Shown: positions 50,976 through 60,231 of the stretch, in pieces
How positions within the stretch are numbered: position 1 is the stretch's first letter
Layout of the letters: each line of letters opens with the position of its first letter
Source: UBA2784 sp964494625
Lineage (GTDB): Bacteria > Pseudomonadota > Alphaproteobacteria > Micropepsales > Micropepsaceae
NCBI GenBank assembly: GCA_964494625.1
Contig: CAZBRT010000003.1
Location: 124,001 to 188,000, forward strand
Direction: 5' to 3'
Length of the DNA: 64,000 bases
Notes under the pieces: model-generated
The model's database searches: none
What the model was told of the DNA's origin: nothing
What the model saw: only the letters and a program-made list of their open reading frames with translations
Position numbers and translations under genes: made by a program

Positions 50976-53711
50976 CTATTGCCCCAACCGTTCGAGGAAG
51001 GCAGGCACATGGACCTGATCGGTCTTGTAGTTGCCGGTCAGCGCATACATCACGATGTTCACGCCAAAGCGCCAGGCAATCTCGCGCTGGCGTTCGCCGC
51101 CGGGCGAGAGCGGCGCCAGCGGCCGGCCGAATTCGTCCATCGCCCAGGCCGACGCCCAGTCATTGGCGCCAATCACGATGCCCGACACGTTGTCGCCGCC
51201 GGTGGTCGAGACTTCGCCGGGATCGCGCGGCGCCTCGATCCAGACTTCGCCGCCGGTAAAACGGCCCGGCTGCTCCTTCAGAATGTAAAAGGTGCGGTTG
51301 AGCACATGGTCGGCGGGCAGGCGTTCCAGCGGCGGGATGTCGAGCGTCTCCAGCATGGTGCGCAGGACCGTCTCGTTGCCGGTGCTGCCGGACGGCTCGC
51401 GCGTGTCGAAAAGAATGAGCCCGCCGCTTTTCATGAACGTGTCAATACGGGCGAGCGCTGCGGGCGATGGTTGCACCATGGCGGGCGTGACGGGCCAATA
51501 AAGGACGGGGAAGAACGTCAACTCGTCCGTCTCGATATTTACGCCCATCGGTGCATCGGCATTGACGGCGGTTCGCGTCGTGAGTACGCGCGAGAGGCCT
51601 TCGAGCCCCGCCTTGCTCATCGCATCGACATCGGCATCGCCCGTCAGCACATAGGCGAGATGCGTGCCGAGCGCCGCCTGCCAGCTTTCCTGAACCGGCT
51701 CGGGGGGGCCTGCCTGCGCGCGGACGTCACGCGGGAAGGCAACAAGGGCGCCGAGCGCAAATGCGATCATCGCAGCCGTGCTTCGGCGCGGCAGGCGCGG
51801 CATCAATCCGCGGAGGAAAAGCGACGCAAATGCGTCGGCGGCGAAAAGCAGGGCAGCCAGCATGAAAAGGACGGGCGCAAGATCGACAGCCGCGTCACCC
51901 TCAAGGCCGCGTTCGGTGGCGCCGCCCAGACTGCGCGGCAGCGGCGGCAGGACAATGTCGTGGTCGAACAGGTTGAGCGCGCGCGCGGCCGCGAGGCCCG
52001 CATAGATGCCGGGTGGATGATCGGGGCCGATCGTTACATCCTCATCCATGCGGATGGGCGCTGCATTGGGCGAGGGTGCAGCAAGCCGGCCAAAGCCATC
52101 GAGCGTGTTCACCGGCGCAAGCAATTCGTCCGAGCGCGGCTGTGGCGCACCCTGCGGACGGCGCGCGAGTTCAAGCAGACGATCAAACATGCCCACATAG
52201 AGGCCCGAAAGCGGCAGGTCGGACCAATCGGCATTGGCCGTCACATGGAAAAGAACGAGCCAGCCTTTGCCGCGCGCCATTGCCGTAACCAGTGGCGTGC
52301 CGTCGGTCAGGCGCGCCCAGGTTGATTTGGCCAGATCAATGCCGGGCTCGGCCAGCACCTGACGCTTGATGCGCACGTCTTCGGGGATCGTCAGCCCCTC
52401 AAACGGACTTCCCGCAGGCAGGGGGCCAAGTCCTTGCGGCTTTTCCCAAGAGAGGCTGCCGCCCAGCGTACGGTCACCGGCGCGCAGGCGCACGGGCAAA
52501 AGCTCATCGCCCTGGGCTGCCAGGCGCGGACCTGCAAAGCGCACCAGCATGCCGCCGTCTTCCACCCATTTGGTCAGGCGCTCGAAATCATGGCCGACGA
52601 CACGGCCCACATCGGCCAGCACCAGCATGGCGATGTCCTTGGTGAGTAGATCGGCAATCGCCCCTTTCACCACATCGGCACGACCCGACAGGGCGCGTTC
52701 GATGTAATAAAGATCGGAGAGCAGCGGCTGCGCGCTCTCGCCGCCCTCGGCGACAAGGCCTACCGGCCAGCGGCGGCTGGAATCATCCAGCAACATCACG
52801 GCGCCCGCCGAGGCGTGGCCGGTGATGTCGAGACGTGTCACCACATTGCGCAACTCGCGCGGCAGGCTGATTTCAGCAATCGCGGTGAGCGCGCCACTTT
52901 CCAGCCTGAACTCACCATTGCCGAGGAAGCGCCCGTTCTCGCCATAGGCGGCCACGGTGCCGGATAGCGGCGGGCCTTCGTCGGCACGCCGCACGCGGGC
53001 GGTCAACCCTTGCGTCGACGGTTCCGCAGGCATGAGGGCGAGTGCGCTGTCGCCCGGTGCATCACGCACGATTTCGATGGGGCCGAACCGGCCAAGTGTT
53101 TCCGCCAACGCAGCCGCGCCGTTTTCGTCGGTTGCGGTGTCACCGATGCCGTCCACGAGCCAGATCGTGGCGGCTGGTCCCTCGATCTCAAGATTGGCCA
53201 AGGCGCTTGCTGCCGCATTGCGCGCGGCGCTGAATGGTTCGGGCACGAGCAGGCGAAGCCGCGCTGTGGCCGCGTCGGCATCTTCAACCGAAAGCGGCCA
53301 TTGGGTGCTGGCAGTCGGCACCAGAAGGACGTTGAGGCCTGCGCTGCCTGCTTCGCGCAGCAATTCACCGGTCATGGCGATCCGGGCATCCCAGCGCGAG
53401 GCCGCGGCCCAGCTGTTGTCGATGACAATGATCCGTGTGCGGATCGCTGACAGGTCGGGCGGCGGCGGCGCCAGCGAGGGACCGGCAAGGCCAAGGATCA
53501 GCAGCCCGGCCAGCACGACCCTGAGGATCAGGAGCCAGATGGGTGTGTGGACAGGCGTTGCCTCCTCATTGCCGAGGCCCAGCAACAGGCGCAGTGGCGG
53601 AAACTTGATCCGCTGCGGGGAGGGGGGCGTCACCCGCATCAGCCACCAGATCGCCGGCAGCGCCAAAAGCGCGCCCAGCATCAGAGGTGTTGCGAAGGCG
53701 AGGTTTCCCAT
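50976..53711 (-). CDS. BatA/DUF4159 membrane protein
   Basis: The 911-residue protein begins with a BatA-type N-terminus with two helices (FATPLMLGALLALPAIWWLM, then WLLILRVVLAGLLILGLAGP), continues through a vWA-like domain (IIVIDNSWAA) and another helix pair (about 610-655), and ends in a DUF4159 domain (about 680-910; FFPVLYWPVTPAM, RIDTFMKSGGLILFDTRE and LNRTFYILKEQPGRF). It lies two bases before the next gene. Such proteins occur with MoxR ATPases and DUF58 proteins; biochemical roles are not defined. Confidence 0.85.
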   Translation of the reverse strand: MGNLAFATPLMLGALLALPAIWWLMRVTPPSPQRIKFPPLRLLLGLGNEEATPVHTPIWLLILRVVLAGLLILGLAGPSLAPPPPDLSAIRTRIIVIDNSWAAASRWDARIAMTGELLREAGSAGLNVLLVPTASTQWPLSVEDADAATARLRLLVPEPFSAARNAAASALANLEIEGPAATIWLVDGIGDTATDENGAAALAETLGRFGPIEIVRDAPGDSALALMPAEPSTQGLTARVRRADEGPPLSGTVAAYGENGRFLGNGEFRLESGALTAIAEISLPRELRNVVTRLDITGHASAGAVMLLDDSSRRWPVGLVAEGGESAQPLLSDLYYIERALSGRADVVKGAIADLLTKDIAMLVLADVGRVVGHDFERLTKWVEDGGMLVRFAGPRLAAQGDELLPVRLRAGDRTLGGSLSWEKPQGLGPLPAGSPFEGLTIPEDVRIKRQVLAEPGIDLAKSTWARLTDGTPLVTAMARGKGWLVLFHVTANADWSDLPLSGLYVGMFDRLLELARRPQGAPQPRSDELLAPVNTLDGFGRLAAPSPNAAPIRMDEDVTIGPDHPPGIYAGLAAARALNLFDHDIVLPPLPRSLGGATERGLEGDAAVDLAPVLFMLAALLFAADAFASLFLRGLMPRLPRRSTAAMIAFALGALVAFPRDVRAQAGPPEPVQESWQAALGTHLAYVLTGDADVDAMSKAGLEGLSRVLTTRTAVNADAPMGVNIETDELTFFPVLYWPVTPAMVQPSPAALARIDTFMKSGGLILFDTREPSGSTGNETVLRTMLETLDIPPLERLPADHVLNRTFYILKEQPGRFTGGEVWIEAPRDPGEVSTTGGDNVSGIVIGANDWASAWAMDEFGRPLAPLSPGGERQREIAWRFGVNIVMYALTGNYKTDQVHVPAFLERLGQ

Positions 53712-53716
53712 CGTCG

Positions 53717-54652
53717 TCAGACCGGCTGTGCGTGAAGGCCGGCAAAGCGGGCGCCGTCGCCGCGATGCGTTCCTGCACTGACCGTCTCATAGAGCGCAAG
53801 GAGTGCCGTTTCCGGCGGTCTGTCGGTGCGGTGGCGCAGAAGAGTCCAGCCGAGACGGCGCGCGTCCGCAGCCAGTGTCTCGCGGTGGGCGGTGAAATTG
53901 CGCTGATAGGCTTCGCGCGAGGTTTCCGCGCGCCCCAGCAACACTTCCTCGCGCGAGGCGACGGCCTCGAAGCGGATGCGACCCTCAAAAGGAAAATCCT
54001 CCTCTGCCGGATCAATCACCTGCACAAGCACGCCGTGGACATGGAACGACGAGAGGCGCGCCATCATGGCCGCGGTCTCTTCCAGCGGCGCAAAAAAATC
54101 CGAGAACATGACGACGCGGGCATTGCGGGCGATGGGCTGCGAGGTCGGATCAGGGCTTGCGCCTTTCTCGCCCGCGAGGCCAGCTGCGATGCGGCGGAAA
54201 GCGGCGCGGCCCGATGCGGGTGCGCGCATTTCGCCCATCATGGCGATCTTCTCGCCTGCGCGCGTCAAGAGTGCGGCCAGCGCGATCGCGATGAGGCTCG
54301 CGCGGCGGCGCTTGTCGGGCAGATTGTCCGACGAGGCATAGGCCATGTTCGGACCGCCGTCGCGCCAGAGCCAGACGCTCTGGGCGGCTTCCCATTCACG
54401 CTCACGCACAAAGAGATGCTGCGAGCGCGCGGACTGGCGCCAATCAACGACCGAATAAGGATCCTCGCTGCGATAGCGGCGGAACTGCCAGAAGGTTTCC
54501 CCGATCCCCGCGCGCCTGCGGCCATGGGTGCCCGCCACGATGGTTGATGCCACGCGTTCCGCCTCCACCAGCAAAGGTGGCAGCCGCGCGCCGAGGCTTT
54601 CACCTTCATTGCGCAGGCGGTCTTGCGTGGACAGGGTGGCGGGGCTTGTCAC
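53717..54652 (-). CDS. DUF58 domain protein
   Basis: DUF58 proteins are vWA-like partners of MoxR ATPases. The 311-residue protein has the typical GRRRAGIGETFWQFRRYRSE and DPYSVVDWRQSARSQHLFVRE signature near 45-85 and a C-terminal vWA-like part with ARVVMFSDFF. It overlaps moxR by four bases, so the two are translationally coupled. The role is presumed to be assembly or maturation of a membrane complex. Confidence 0.9.
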   Translation of the reverse strand: MTSPATLSTQDRLRNEGESLGARLPPLLVEAERVASTIVAGTHGRRRAGIGETFWQFRRYRSEDPYSVVDWRQSARSQHLFVREREWEAAQSVWLWRDGGPNMAYASSDNLPDKRRRASLIAIALAALLTRAGEKIAMMGEMRAPASGRAAFRRIAAGLAGEKGASPDPTSQPIARNARVVMFSDFFAPLEETAAMMARLSSFHVHGVLVQVIDPAEEDFPFEGRIRFEAVASREEVLLGRAETSREAYQRNFTAHRETLAADARRLGWTLLRHRTDRPPETALLALYETVSAGTHRGDGARFAGLHAQPV

Positions 54653-55659
54653 AACAGGCGCTGGGTCAGATCGGCAATGACGGTGTCAATCGTTGCGCCC
54701 TCGGCGCGGGCGGCGAAGGAAAGCGCCATGCGGTGGCGCAGGATCGGCCCCGCCATCGCGGCGACATCATCAACCGACGGCGCGATGCGGCCCTGCAGCA
54801 ATGCGCGCGCGCGGATGGTGAGCATGAAGGCCTGGCTTGCGCGGGGGCCGGGGCCCCAGGCGATCAGCTTCTGGACGGGATCCGTCGCGTCGCCGGCATG
54901 GTCGGCGGCATTTCCCGGACGGGCGGCGCGCACCAGCCGCAGGATCGCATCGACAACCTTGTCGCCCACAGGCAGACGGCGCACCAGCGCCTGCGCTGCC
55001 ATCAGGCGTTCGGGCGTGAAGGCCTGGATGGCGACGGCATCGCTGACACCGGTCGTATCCACCACCATGCGCCTTTCGGCGTCGAGGCTGGGATAGGGCA
55101 CGTCGATCTGGAGAATGAAGCGGTCAAGCTGCGCCTCGGGCAGGGGATAGGTGCCCTCCTGCTCGATCGGATTCTGGGTTGCCAGAACGTGGAACGGACG
55201 CGGCAGCCTGTAGTTCTGGCCGGCCACGGTCACTTCCGCTTCCTGCATCGCCTGCAGAAGCGCTGATTGGGTGCGCGGCGAGGCGCGGTTGATTTCGTCG
55301 GCCATCAACAGCTGGCTGAAGACCGGACCCTTGATGAAGCGGAAGGCGCGCTTGCCGTCTGAGGCTTCCTCCAGCACTTCCGAACCGAGAATGTCGGCAG
55401 GCATGAGGTCAGGCGTAAACTGCACGCGCTTGGTGGCAAGGCCGAGGACGGTGCCCAGCGAATCAACGAGGCGCGTTTTGGCGACGCCCGGCACACCCAC
55501 CAGCAGCGCATGGCCGCCGGAGAGGAGCGTCATCAGGGTTTCGTCGATCACATTGTCCTGACCATAGATGCGCCGCCGCATGGCCTCGCGCACGGCGGCA
55601 AGGCCGCTGCGGGCATCGTCAAGGGCGTGGTCAAGTTCTGCTTCGGTCGCTGTCGTCAC
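54649..55659 (-). CDS. moxR: MoxR-type AAA+ ATPase
   Basis: The 336-residue MoxR ATPase has Walker A GVPGVAKTRL, the MoxR region RVQFTPDLMPADILGSE, Walker B LLMADEINRASPRTQSALL with AMQE, and the sensor-1 loop LATQNPIEQEGTYPLPEAQL. MoxR ATPases act as chaperones in maturation of protein or metal complexes. It heads the operon with DUF58, DUF4159 and the amidotransferase-like gene. Confidence 0.95.
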   Translation of the reverse strand: MTTATEAELDHALDDARSGLAAVREAMRRRIYGQDNVIDETLMTLLSGGHALLVGVPGVAKTRLVDSLGTVLGLATKRVQFTPDLMPADILGSEVLEEASDGKRAFRFIKGPVFSQLLMADEINRASPRTQSALLQAMQEAEVTVAGQNYRLPRPFHVLATQNPIEQEGTYPLPEAQLDRFILQIDVPYPSLDAERRMVVDTTGVSDAVAIQAFTPERLMAAQALVRRLPVGDKVVDAILRLVRAARPGNAADHAGDATDPVQKLIAWGPGPRASQAFMLTIRARALLQGRIAPSVDDVAAMAGPILRHRMALSFAARAEGATIDTVIADLTQRLL

Positions 55660-56005
55660 GCTCGTTTCCTGTTTTGGCTTTCGGGCACACGCATAGCACT
55701 GCGCACTCGTTTCGCCTCCCCTTACCTATAAGGGGAGGCGGGACTTGAGTGAGCGAAAAGCGAAACTCAAGTCCGGTGGGGTTGGGGGAAGCTGTATTGA
55801 GCTGGACGATGATGCCCCCCACCGCTTCCCCCGAGGGGGAGGCCGAAGAACCCATTGCCTCGAGGCTTGCATGCGTTAGTCCTGTCTTGGGGCGGGTCTT
55901 ACGATTCACCCTCCCGGCCGACCCATGTTGCCCCTAAAATCGCAGATGATGCTAGGGCATGGATTGCCCCTTGAAGGTCACGCTGCCGCGATCAATCTCT
56001 CAACC
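55660..56005. other. Intergenic region with stacked hairpins (moxR/DUF1285)
   Basis: This 346-base gap between divergent genes has no coding sequence. It contains a perfect 12-base hairpin (55713-55740), a 10-base hairpin (GGACTTGAGT at 55741-55750 with ACTCAAGTCC at 55765-55774) and a G/C palindrome at 55827-55840. The arrangement looks like a repeat-derived element of the type scattered between alphaproteobacterial genes. Promoters of both genes must lie here but are not recognisable. Confidence 0.55.
55713..55774. repeat. Two tandem hairpins, repeat-like element
   Basis: CGCCTCCCCTTA (55713-55724) pairs with TAAGGGGAGGCG (55729-55740) around a CCTA loop; directly after, GGACTTGAGT (55741-55750) pairs with ACTCAAGTCC (55765-55774). 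Both arms are perfect. No second copy with the same sequence is seen in this window, but a similar G/C hairpin cluster lies at 60232-60327. Confidence 0.55.
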
Positions 56006-56581
56006 ATGTCAGACAACACCTCCACCGCCTTTTTCAGCGGGCTTGACGCCATCAAGGACCAGCTGGCGGGCGGGGCCTTGCCGCCTGTCGAGCGCTGGAA
56101 CCCGCCTTACTGCGGGGACATCGGCATGGCAATCTTGCGCGACGGCACATGGCACTATGGCGGATCGGCCATTCGCCGCCCCCAATTGGTACGCCTCTTT
56201 TCGACCATTCTGCGGCGGGATGAGGACGGAAAGCATTATCTGGTGACGCCGGCCGAAAAAATCATTGTCCATGTCGCCTGCGCGCCCTTCATCGCCACGG
56301 GCGTCGCGCGGCAGGGCGACGACCTTTGTTTCACCACCAATGTCGGTGATCAAGTGGTCGCCGGGCCGGATCATCCGATCCGCGTTGAGGAAGAGGGGCC
56401 GCGGCGCGATCCCCTGCCGTTTGTCCATGTGCGCGGGCGGCTGGAGGCGCTGATCGCCCGGCCGGTGTTTTATGAACTTGTGTCCATGGGAGAGCCGCGG
56501 CGCGTCGACGGGCAACTGGTGCATGGCGTTGAAAGCGGCGGGCGGTTTTTTGCCTTGGGAGTTCTCGATGGCACCGCATGA
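56006..56581 (+). CDS. DUF1285 family protein
   Basis: The 191-residue protein carries the DUF1285 features: ERWNPPYCGDIGMAILRDGT, then YGGSAIRRPQLVRLFSTILR and EKIIVHVACAPFIATGV, ending PVFYELVSMGE. DUF1285 proteins are two-domain beta-rich proteins of unknown function found next to NUDIX and cca genes, as here. The ATG at 56006 (MSDNTST) is chosen; an earlier in-frame start at 55925 would add 27 low-complexity residues. Confidence 0.88.
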   Translation: MSDNTSTAFFSGLDAIKDQLAGGALPPVERWNPPYCGDIGMAILRDGTWHYGGSAIRRPQLVRLFSTILRRDEDGKHYLVTPAEKIIVHVACAPFIATGVARQGDDLCFTTNVGDQVVAGPDHPIRVEEEGPRRDPLPFVHVRGRLEALIARPVFYELVSMGEPRRVDGQLVHGVESGGRFFALGVLDGTA

Positions 56582-57203
56582 TCTTGATGCGGTGCTGTTG
56601 CGCGCGCTCATCCGGCAGCGGCTGGGCGTGATCGCGGACGCAGGCCCGGAGCTGATCCAGGGCGACCATCACCTCAATCCGCACGTGGAACGTCCGTCAC
56701 AAGGCCGAAGCCTCAGGGACGCCGCTGTGCTGGTGCCGATTGTCGCCCGGCCTGATGGCCTTACGGTCCTCTTTACCCGGCGGTCTGAAGACCTGCCGCA
56801 TCATCCGGGGCAGGTTGCCTTTCCCGGCGGGCGGGTGGATGCGGGTGACGCCGATGCAGCGGCGGCGGCCTTGCGCGAGACCCACGAGGAAACCGGCATT
56901 CCGCCCCACTTCGTGTCGGTCGAGGGAACGCTTGACCGCTACGAGACAGGTACGGGCTTTGCCATCGTGCCTGTCGTCGGCATCGTGCAGCCGGGATTTG
57001 CGCTCAATGTCAATCCGGCGGAAGTTGCTGCCGTGTTCGAGGTGCCGTTCGGGTTCCTGATGGATCCGGCCAACCACAAGCGGCACAGCGCGGAGTGGCG
57101 CGGTGCGCGGCGCGAGTATTTCGCGATGCCCTATCAAGGTCATTACATCTGGGGCGCAACTGCGGGTATGATCGTCAATCTGCACCGCCGACTATTTGCC
57201 TGA
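56568..57203 (+). CDS. NUDIX CoA pyrophosphatase
   Basis: The 211-residue protein has the NUDIX box as GGRVDAGDADAAAAALRETH then EETGI, with the CoA-pyrophosphatase segment LFTRRSEDLPHHPGQVAFPG just before it, typical of the NudL/PCD1 group that cleaves CoA to phosphopantetheine and ADP. GGGAG precedes the ATG at 56568, which overlaps the DUF1285 end by 14 bases. The next genes are a small membrane protein and cca. Confidence 0.88.
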   Translation: MAPHDLDAVLLRALIRQRLGVIADAGPELIQGDHHLNPHVERPSQGRSLRDAAVLVPIVARPDGLTVLFTRRSEDLPHHPGQVAFPGGRVDAGDADAAAAALRETHEETGIPPHFVSVEGTLDRYETGTGFAIVPVVGIVQPGFALNVNPAEVAAVFEVPFGFLMDPANHKRHSAEWRGARREYFAMPYQGHYIWGATAGMIVNLHRRLFA

Positions 57204-57210
57204 GAGGCCC

Positions 57211-57477
57211 ATGCGCTTTTCCATTTATCTGCTCTTCTTCTTTGTGCCGTTCGCGGCGTTTGCCCTTTACCGGGTCTGGGTGCGTGGCCGGGGCGGCGAG
57301 CACAGCCCCGAATGGCCTTGGATCATGCTGACGGTAGTTGGTGTCGCGCTTGTGGCGGCGGCCTTTGCGCTCTTCCGGTTCCATGTTCCCGACGAGACCG
57401 AATGCGGAAAATACGTGCCCGCGCATTACGAGAACGGCCAGCTGGTTGATGGTCATTGCGAGAGGACCGCGCCATGA
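57211..57477 (+). CDS. Small two-helix membrane protein (possibly DUF6111)
   Basis: An 88-residue protein with two helices (about residues 3-20 and 33-53) and a conserved-looking C-terminal motif ECGKYVPAHYENGQLVDGHC. It lies between NUDIX and cca and overlaps cca by ATGA. Position and size match the DUF6111 family as I remember it, but I cannot confirm that. The paired Cys residues near the end may bind a metal or form a disulfide. Confidence 0.7.
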   Translation: MRFSIYLLFFFVPFAAFALYRVWVRGRGGEHSPEWPWIMLTVVGVALVAAAFALFRFHVPDETECGKYVPAHYENGQLVDGHCERTAP

Positions 57478-58715
57478 CCCTTTCGATCAAGGGCGCGCCC
57501 TTCCTTTCTGCCCCCGAAGTGCTCCGGGTGATGAGGGCGCTTACGGCTGACGGCGGTGCCGCGCGCTTTGTCGGCGGGGTCGTGCGCAATTGCGTGATGG
57601 GAATTCCTGTCACCGATATCGACATCGCAACGCCGCTCCTCCCGGACGAGGTCACGCGGCGCCTGCAGGCAGGCGGCATGGCGGCACATCCCACGGGCAT
57701 TGATCACGGCACCATCACGGGCGTTGCCGACCACAAGACATTCGAGATCACGACATTGCGCAAGGACGTGACGACAGACGGCCGTCGCGCAACGGTTGCC
57801 TTCACGACTGATTGGCAGGATGACGCGGGTCGCCGCGACTTCACCATGAATGCGCTCTATTGCGACCTTGATGGCAACGTCACCGACTATTTTGGCGGTG
57901 TTGACGATGCGCGTGCGGGCCGTGTGCGCTTCATCGGTGACGCGGATTTGCGGCTGGCCGAGGATCATCTGCGCATCCTGCGCTTTTTCCGGTTCCATGC
58001 GCGCTACGGCAAGGGCGAGCTGGACAGTGACGGGCTTGCGGCCTGCGTGCGCGGCAAGGAAAAGATCGATGCGCTGTCGGGCGAACGCATCCACAAGGAA
58101 ATCCTGCGGCTGATGGAAGCCGACGATCCCATGCCGGTTTTGCGGGTGATGGCGGCCACCGGCATCATCAATTTCGTGCTGCCCGGCGCGCTTGATTTCA
58201 TCCGGGCAGGGCGGCTCATCGAGATCGAACGAGACCAGCTTTTTACCTGCGATCCCCTGATGCGGCTGGGCGCGCTTCTGGCGGGCGGTGCCAAGCAGGT
58301 GGAGGCACTTGGCCAGCGCCTCAAGCTCGCCAATGCCGAGCGTGCGCGGCTTTACGACATGGATATCGGTACGCCGCGCATCGTGCCCTATCTCTCGATG
58401 CGCGAAGTACGCCGGGCGCTCTATCGCATCGGCAAACAGGCGTTCAAGGACCTTTGCATGCTGCGCTGGGCGGAGGATCCGCGTGAGCGCAATGCACCGC
58501 AATGGCGCGCGATGCTCGCCATGGCCGATTCATGGGAAAAGCCGGTGATGGCGCTTACCGGGCACGATGCGATGAAGGCCGGCGTGCCGCCGGGACCGGA
58601 AGTCGGCCGCGTGCTGGGCGAGGTTGAGGAATGGTGGATCGACAGCGATTTCACCGATGATCCCTTCTCGCTGATCGAGCGGCTCAAGGCCATCGTGCTG
58701 GCGACGGTGCGGTAA
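57474..58715 (+). CDS. cca: CCA tRNA nucleotidyltransferase
   Basis: This 413-residue enzyme adds or repairs the 3' CCA end of tRNA. The class II nucleotidyltransferase core is seen as FVGGVVRNCVMGIPVTDIDI (with the DxD metal ligands), then RRDFTMNALYCD and the neck motif RLAEDHLRILRFFRFHARYG and GERIHKEI. The start ATG at 57474 overlaps the upstream gene. tRNA genes here can have encoded CCA (the tRNA at 34100 does), so repair may be the main role. Confidence 0.93.
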   Translation: MTLSIKGAPFLSAPEVLRVMRALTADGGAARFVGGVVRNCVMGIPVTDIDIATPLLPDEVTRRLQAGGMAAHPTGIDHGTITGVADHKTFEITTLRKDVTTDGRRATVAFTTDWQDDAGRRDFTMNALYCDLDGNVTDYFGGVDDARAGRVRFIGDADLRLAEDHLRILRFFRFHARYGKGELDSDGLAACVRGKEKIDALSGERIHKEILRLMEADDPMPVLRVMAATGIINFVLPGALDFIRAGRLIEIERDQLFTCDPLMRLGALLAGGAKQVEALGQRLKLANAERARLYDMDIGTPRIVPYLSMREVRRALYRIGKQAFKDLCMLRWAEDPRERNAPQWRAMLAMADSWEKPVMALTGHDAMKAGVPPGPEVGRVLGEVEEWWIDSDFTDDPFSLIERLKAIVLATVR

Positions 58716-59551
58716 TGCGGTTTGAGGTCCTCGACCGGCTGAGCCGCTCCGGCAAGGATGGCTGCGCCAATGATGACGCGATGGGCCAAAGCCGCACGCT
58801 GGCCTTCGTGCTCGATGGTGCAACCGGCGTGGGTGACGGGCCACTGATGCCTGCACGCTTCGGCTCTGATGCGGCATGGCTTTCGCATGGCGCGGCACGG
58901 TTCCTTTCAACCTGTGACGATGCGGAGGCGCCGCTTTCCGCCATCGTGCGCAACTGTGCTCGTGCGCTGGCAGGCGAGTTTGCAGCCTTGCGCCTGCGCG
59001 CGCCCAAGGGCGGCTTTGAAGTTCCCTATGCCTCGATGATGCTGGTGCGGCCGACAGCGGATTCCATCACATACGCCACCTTCGGCGATTGCCGGATGCT
59101 GGTCGCACATGATGACGGGCGGCTTGACGATATCGGCCCGCCGCCGCGCCATCGGGAGGCAGAGGCCGCGCGGGCCAGGGCGTTTGATGCGGTGGGCACC
59201 GGTGTTGCGGCTGCGCTGCCGGAATTGCGGCGCCTGCGCAGTCTCGTCAACACGATTGACGCCTACTGGCTGATGGCGGCTGATCCTGCAGTGGGCGATC
59301 ATGTGAAGACGGGCGCGGTCAGGCTTGATGGACCGGCCCATTTGCTCCTGTTGTCCGACGGCTTCCACGCGTTGGCCGCCGATTATGGCGCCTATGATGA
59401 TCCGGGGCTTGTGGCGGCGGCGCGGTCGCGCGGGTTGCCCGCGCTTTACCGCGAATTGCGGGCGATCGAGCGCGGTGATCCGCTTGCTGCGAAATTCCCG
59501 CGCTTCAAGATATCGGATGATGCAACGGCGATGCTTCTGCGCGTGGGTTGA
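58715..59551 (+). CDS. PP2C-like serine/threonine phosphatase
   Basis: The 278-residue protein has PP2C landmarks: KDGCANDDAMG (metal ligands), VLDGATGV, the GDCRMLV strand, LLLLSDGFHAL and a final ISDDATAMLL. These fit metal-dependent protein phosphatases, although the spacing is that of a divergent bacterial form. It overlaps the cca stop by one base. The protein substrate is unknown, and no partner kinase is nearby. Confidence 0.75.
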   Translation: MRFEVLDRLSRSGKDGCANDDAMGQSRTLAFVLDGATGVGDGPLMPARFGSDAAWLSHGAARFLSTCDDAEAPLSAIVRNCARALAGEFAALRLRAPKGGFEVPYASMMLVRPTADSITYATFGDCRMLVAHDDGRLDDIGPPPRHREAEAARARAFDAVGTGVAAALPELRRLRSLVNTIDAYWLMAADPAVGDHVKTGAVRLDGPAHLLLLSDGFHALAADYGAYDDPGLVAAARSRGLPALYRELRAIERGDPLAAKFPRFKISDDATAMLLRVG

Positions 59552-59557
59552 TGACGC

Positions 59558-60184
59558 TCAGGCAAAGAGGCTCAGCATGCCGTCCCAGCCATCCACCAGA
59601 AGCTTTGCTGCCACATAAACAATGACGGCAAGACCTGCCCAGCCGATCCACGCATAGCGGTGGAGGAGGCGTGCGAGCACGGCGGCGGCAATACCCATCA
59701 GGGCGATGGAGAGCAGAAGTCCCAGCACCAGGACCCAGGTATGACCGACTGCAGCGCCCGCAACCGCAAGCACATTGTCGAGCGACATTGAAAGGTCGGC
59801 GAGCGTGATCTGGAGGATGGCGGCGCCCAAGGGCTTGTGGACCTCGGGCGTTGCGGGATTTTCTTCGGTCGCCTCGTGCGGCGGCGCATTCTGTTTGCGG
59901 GCCATGTGGGCAAGGTCGGCAAAGAAGCGCCACGCGACCCACGCCAGGATGACGCCGCCGAAAAACGCGATGCCGGGAATGGCCAGAAGCTCTGACGTGA
60001 TGGCGGCAAAACCGATCCGGAGCACGACGGCAATGGCGATGCCGCCGGCAATGACCTTGGCGCGGATTTTCGGATCGACATTGGCGGCTGCCAGGCCAAT
60101 GGCGACGGCATTGTCTCCCGCCAGCACGAGATCAATCAGGATGACCTGCCCCAGGGCAGTAAGTTCGGATAGGGAGAGGTCCAT
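59558..60184 (-). CDS. TerC-family membrane protein
   Basis: The protein has seven hydrophobic helices and the TerC signature: LGQVILIDLVLAGDNAVAIG near the start, acidic residues in membrane helices (ILAWVAWRFFADLAH), and LSMSLDNVLAVAGAAVGHTW, with paired Asp residues within helices. TerC proteins act in metal (notably manganese) export and membrane-protein metallation. The ATG at 60184 is preferred to a TTG one codon earlier (60187). It converges on the PP2C-like gene. Confidence 0.9.
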   Translation of the reverse strand: MDLSLSELTALGQVILIDLVLAGDNAVAIGLAAANVDPKIRAKVIAGGIAIAVVLRIGFAAITSELLAIPGIAFFGGVILAWVAWRFFADLAHMARKQNAPPHEATEENPATPEVHKPLGAAILQITLADLSMSLDNVLAVAGAAVGHTWVLVLGLLLSIALMGIAAAVLARLLHRYAWIGWAGLAVIVYVAAKLLVDGWDGMLSLFA

Positions 60185-60231
60185 CAAATTTCCTGCTGCA
60201 GGACCGCGCCTGTCACACCCGGGAAGCGAAG

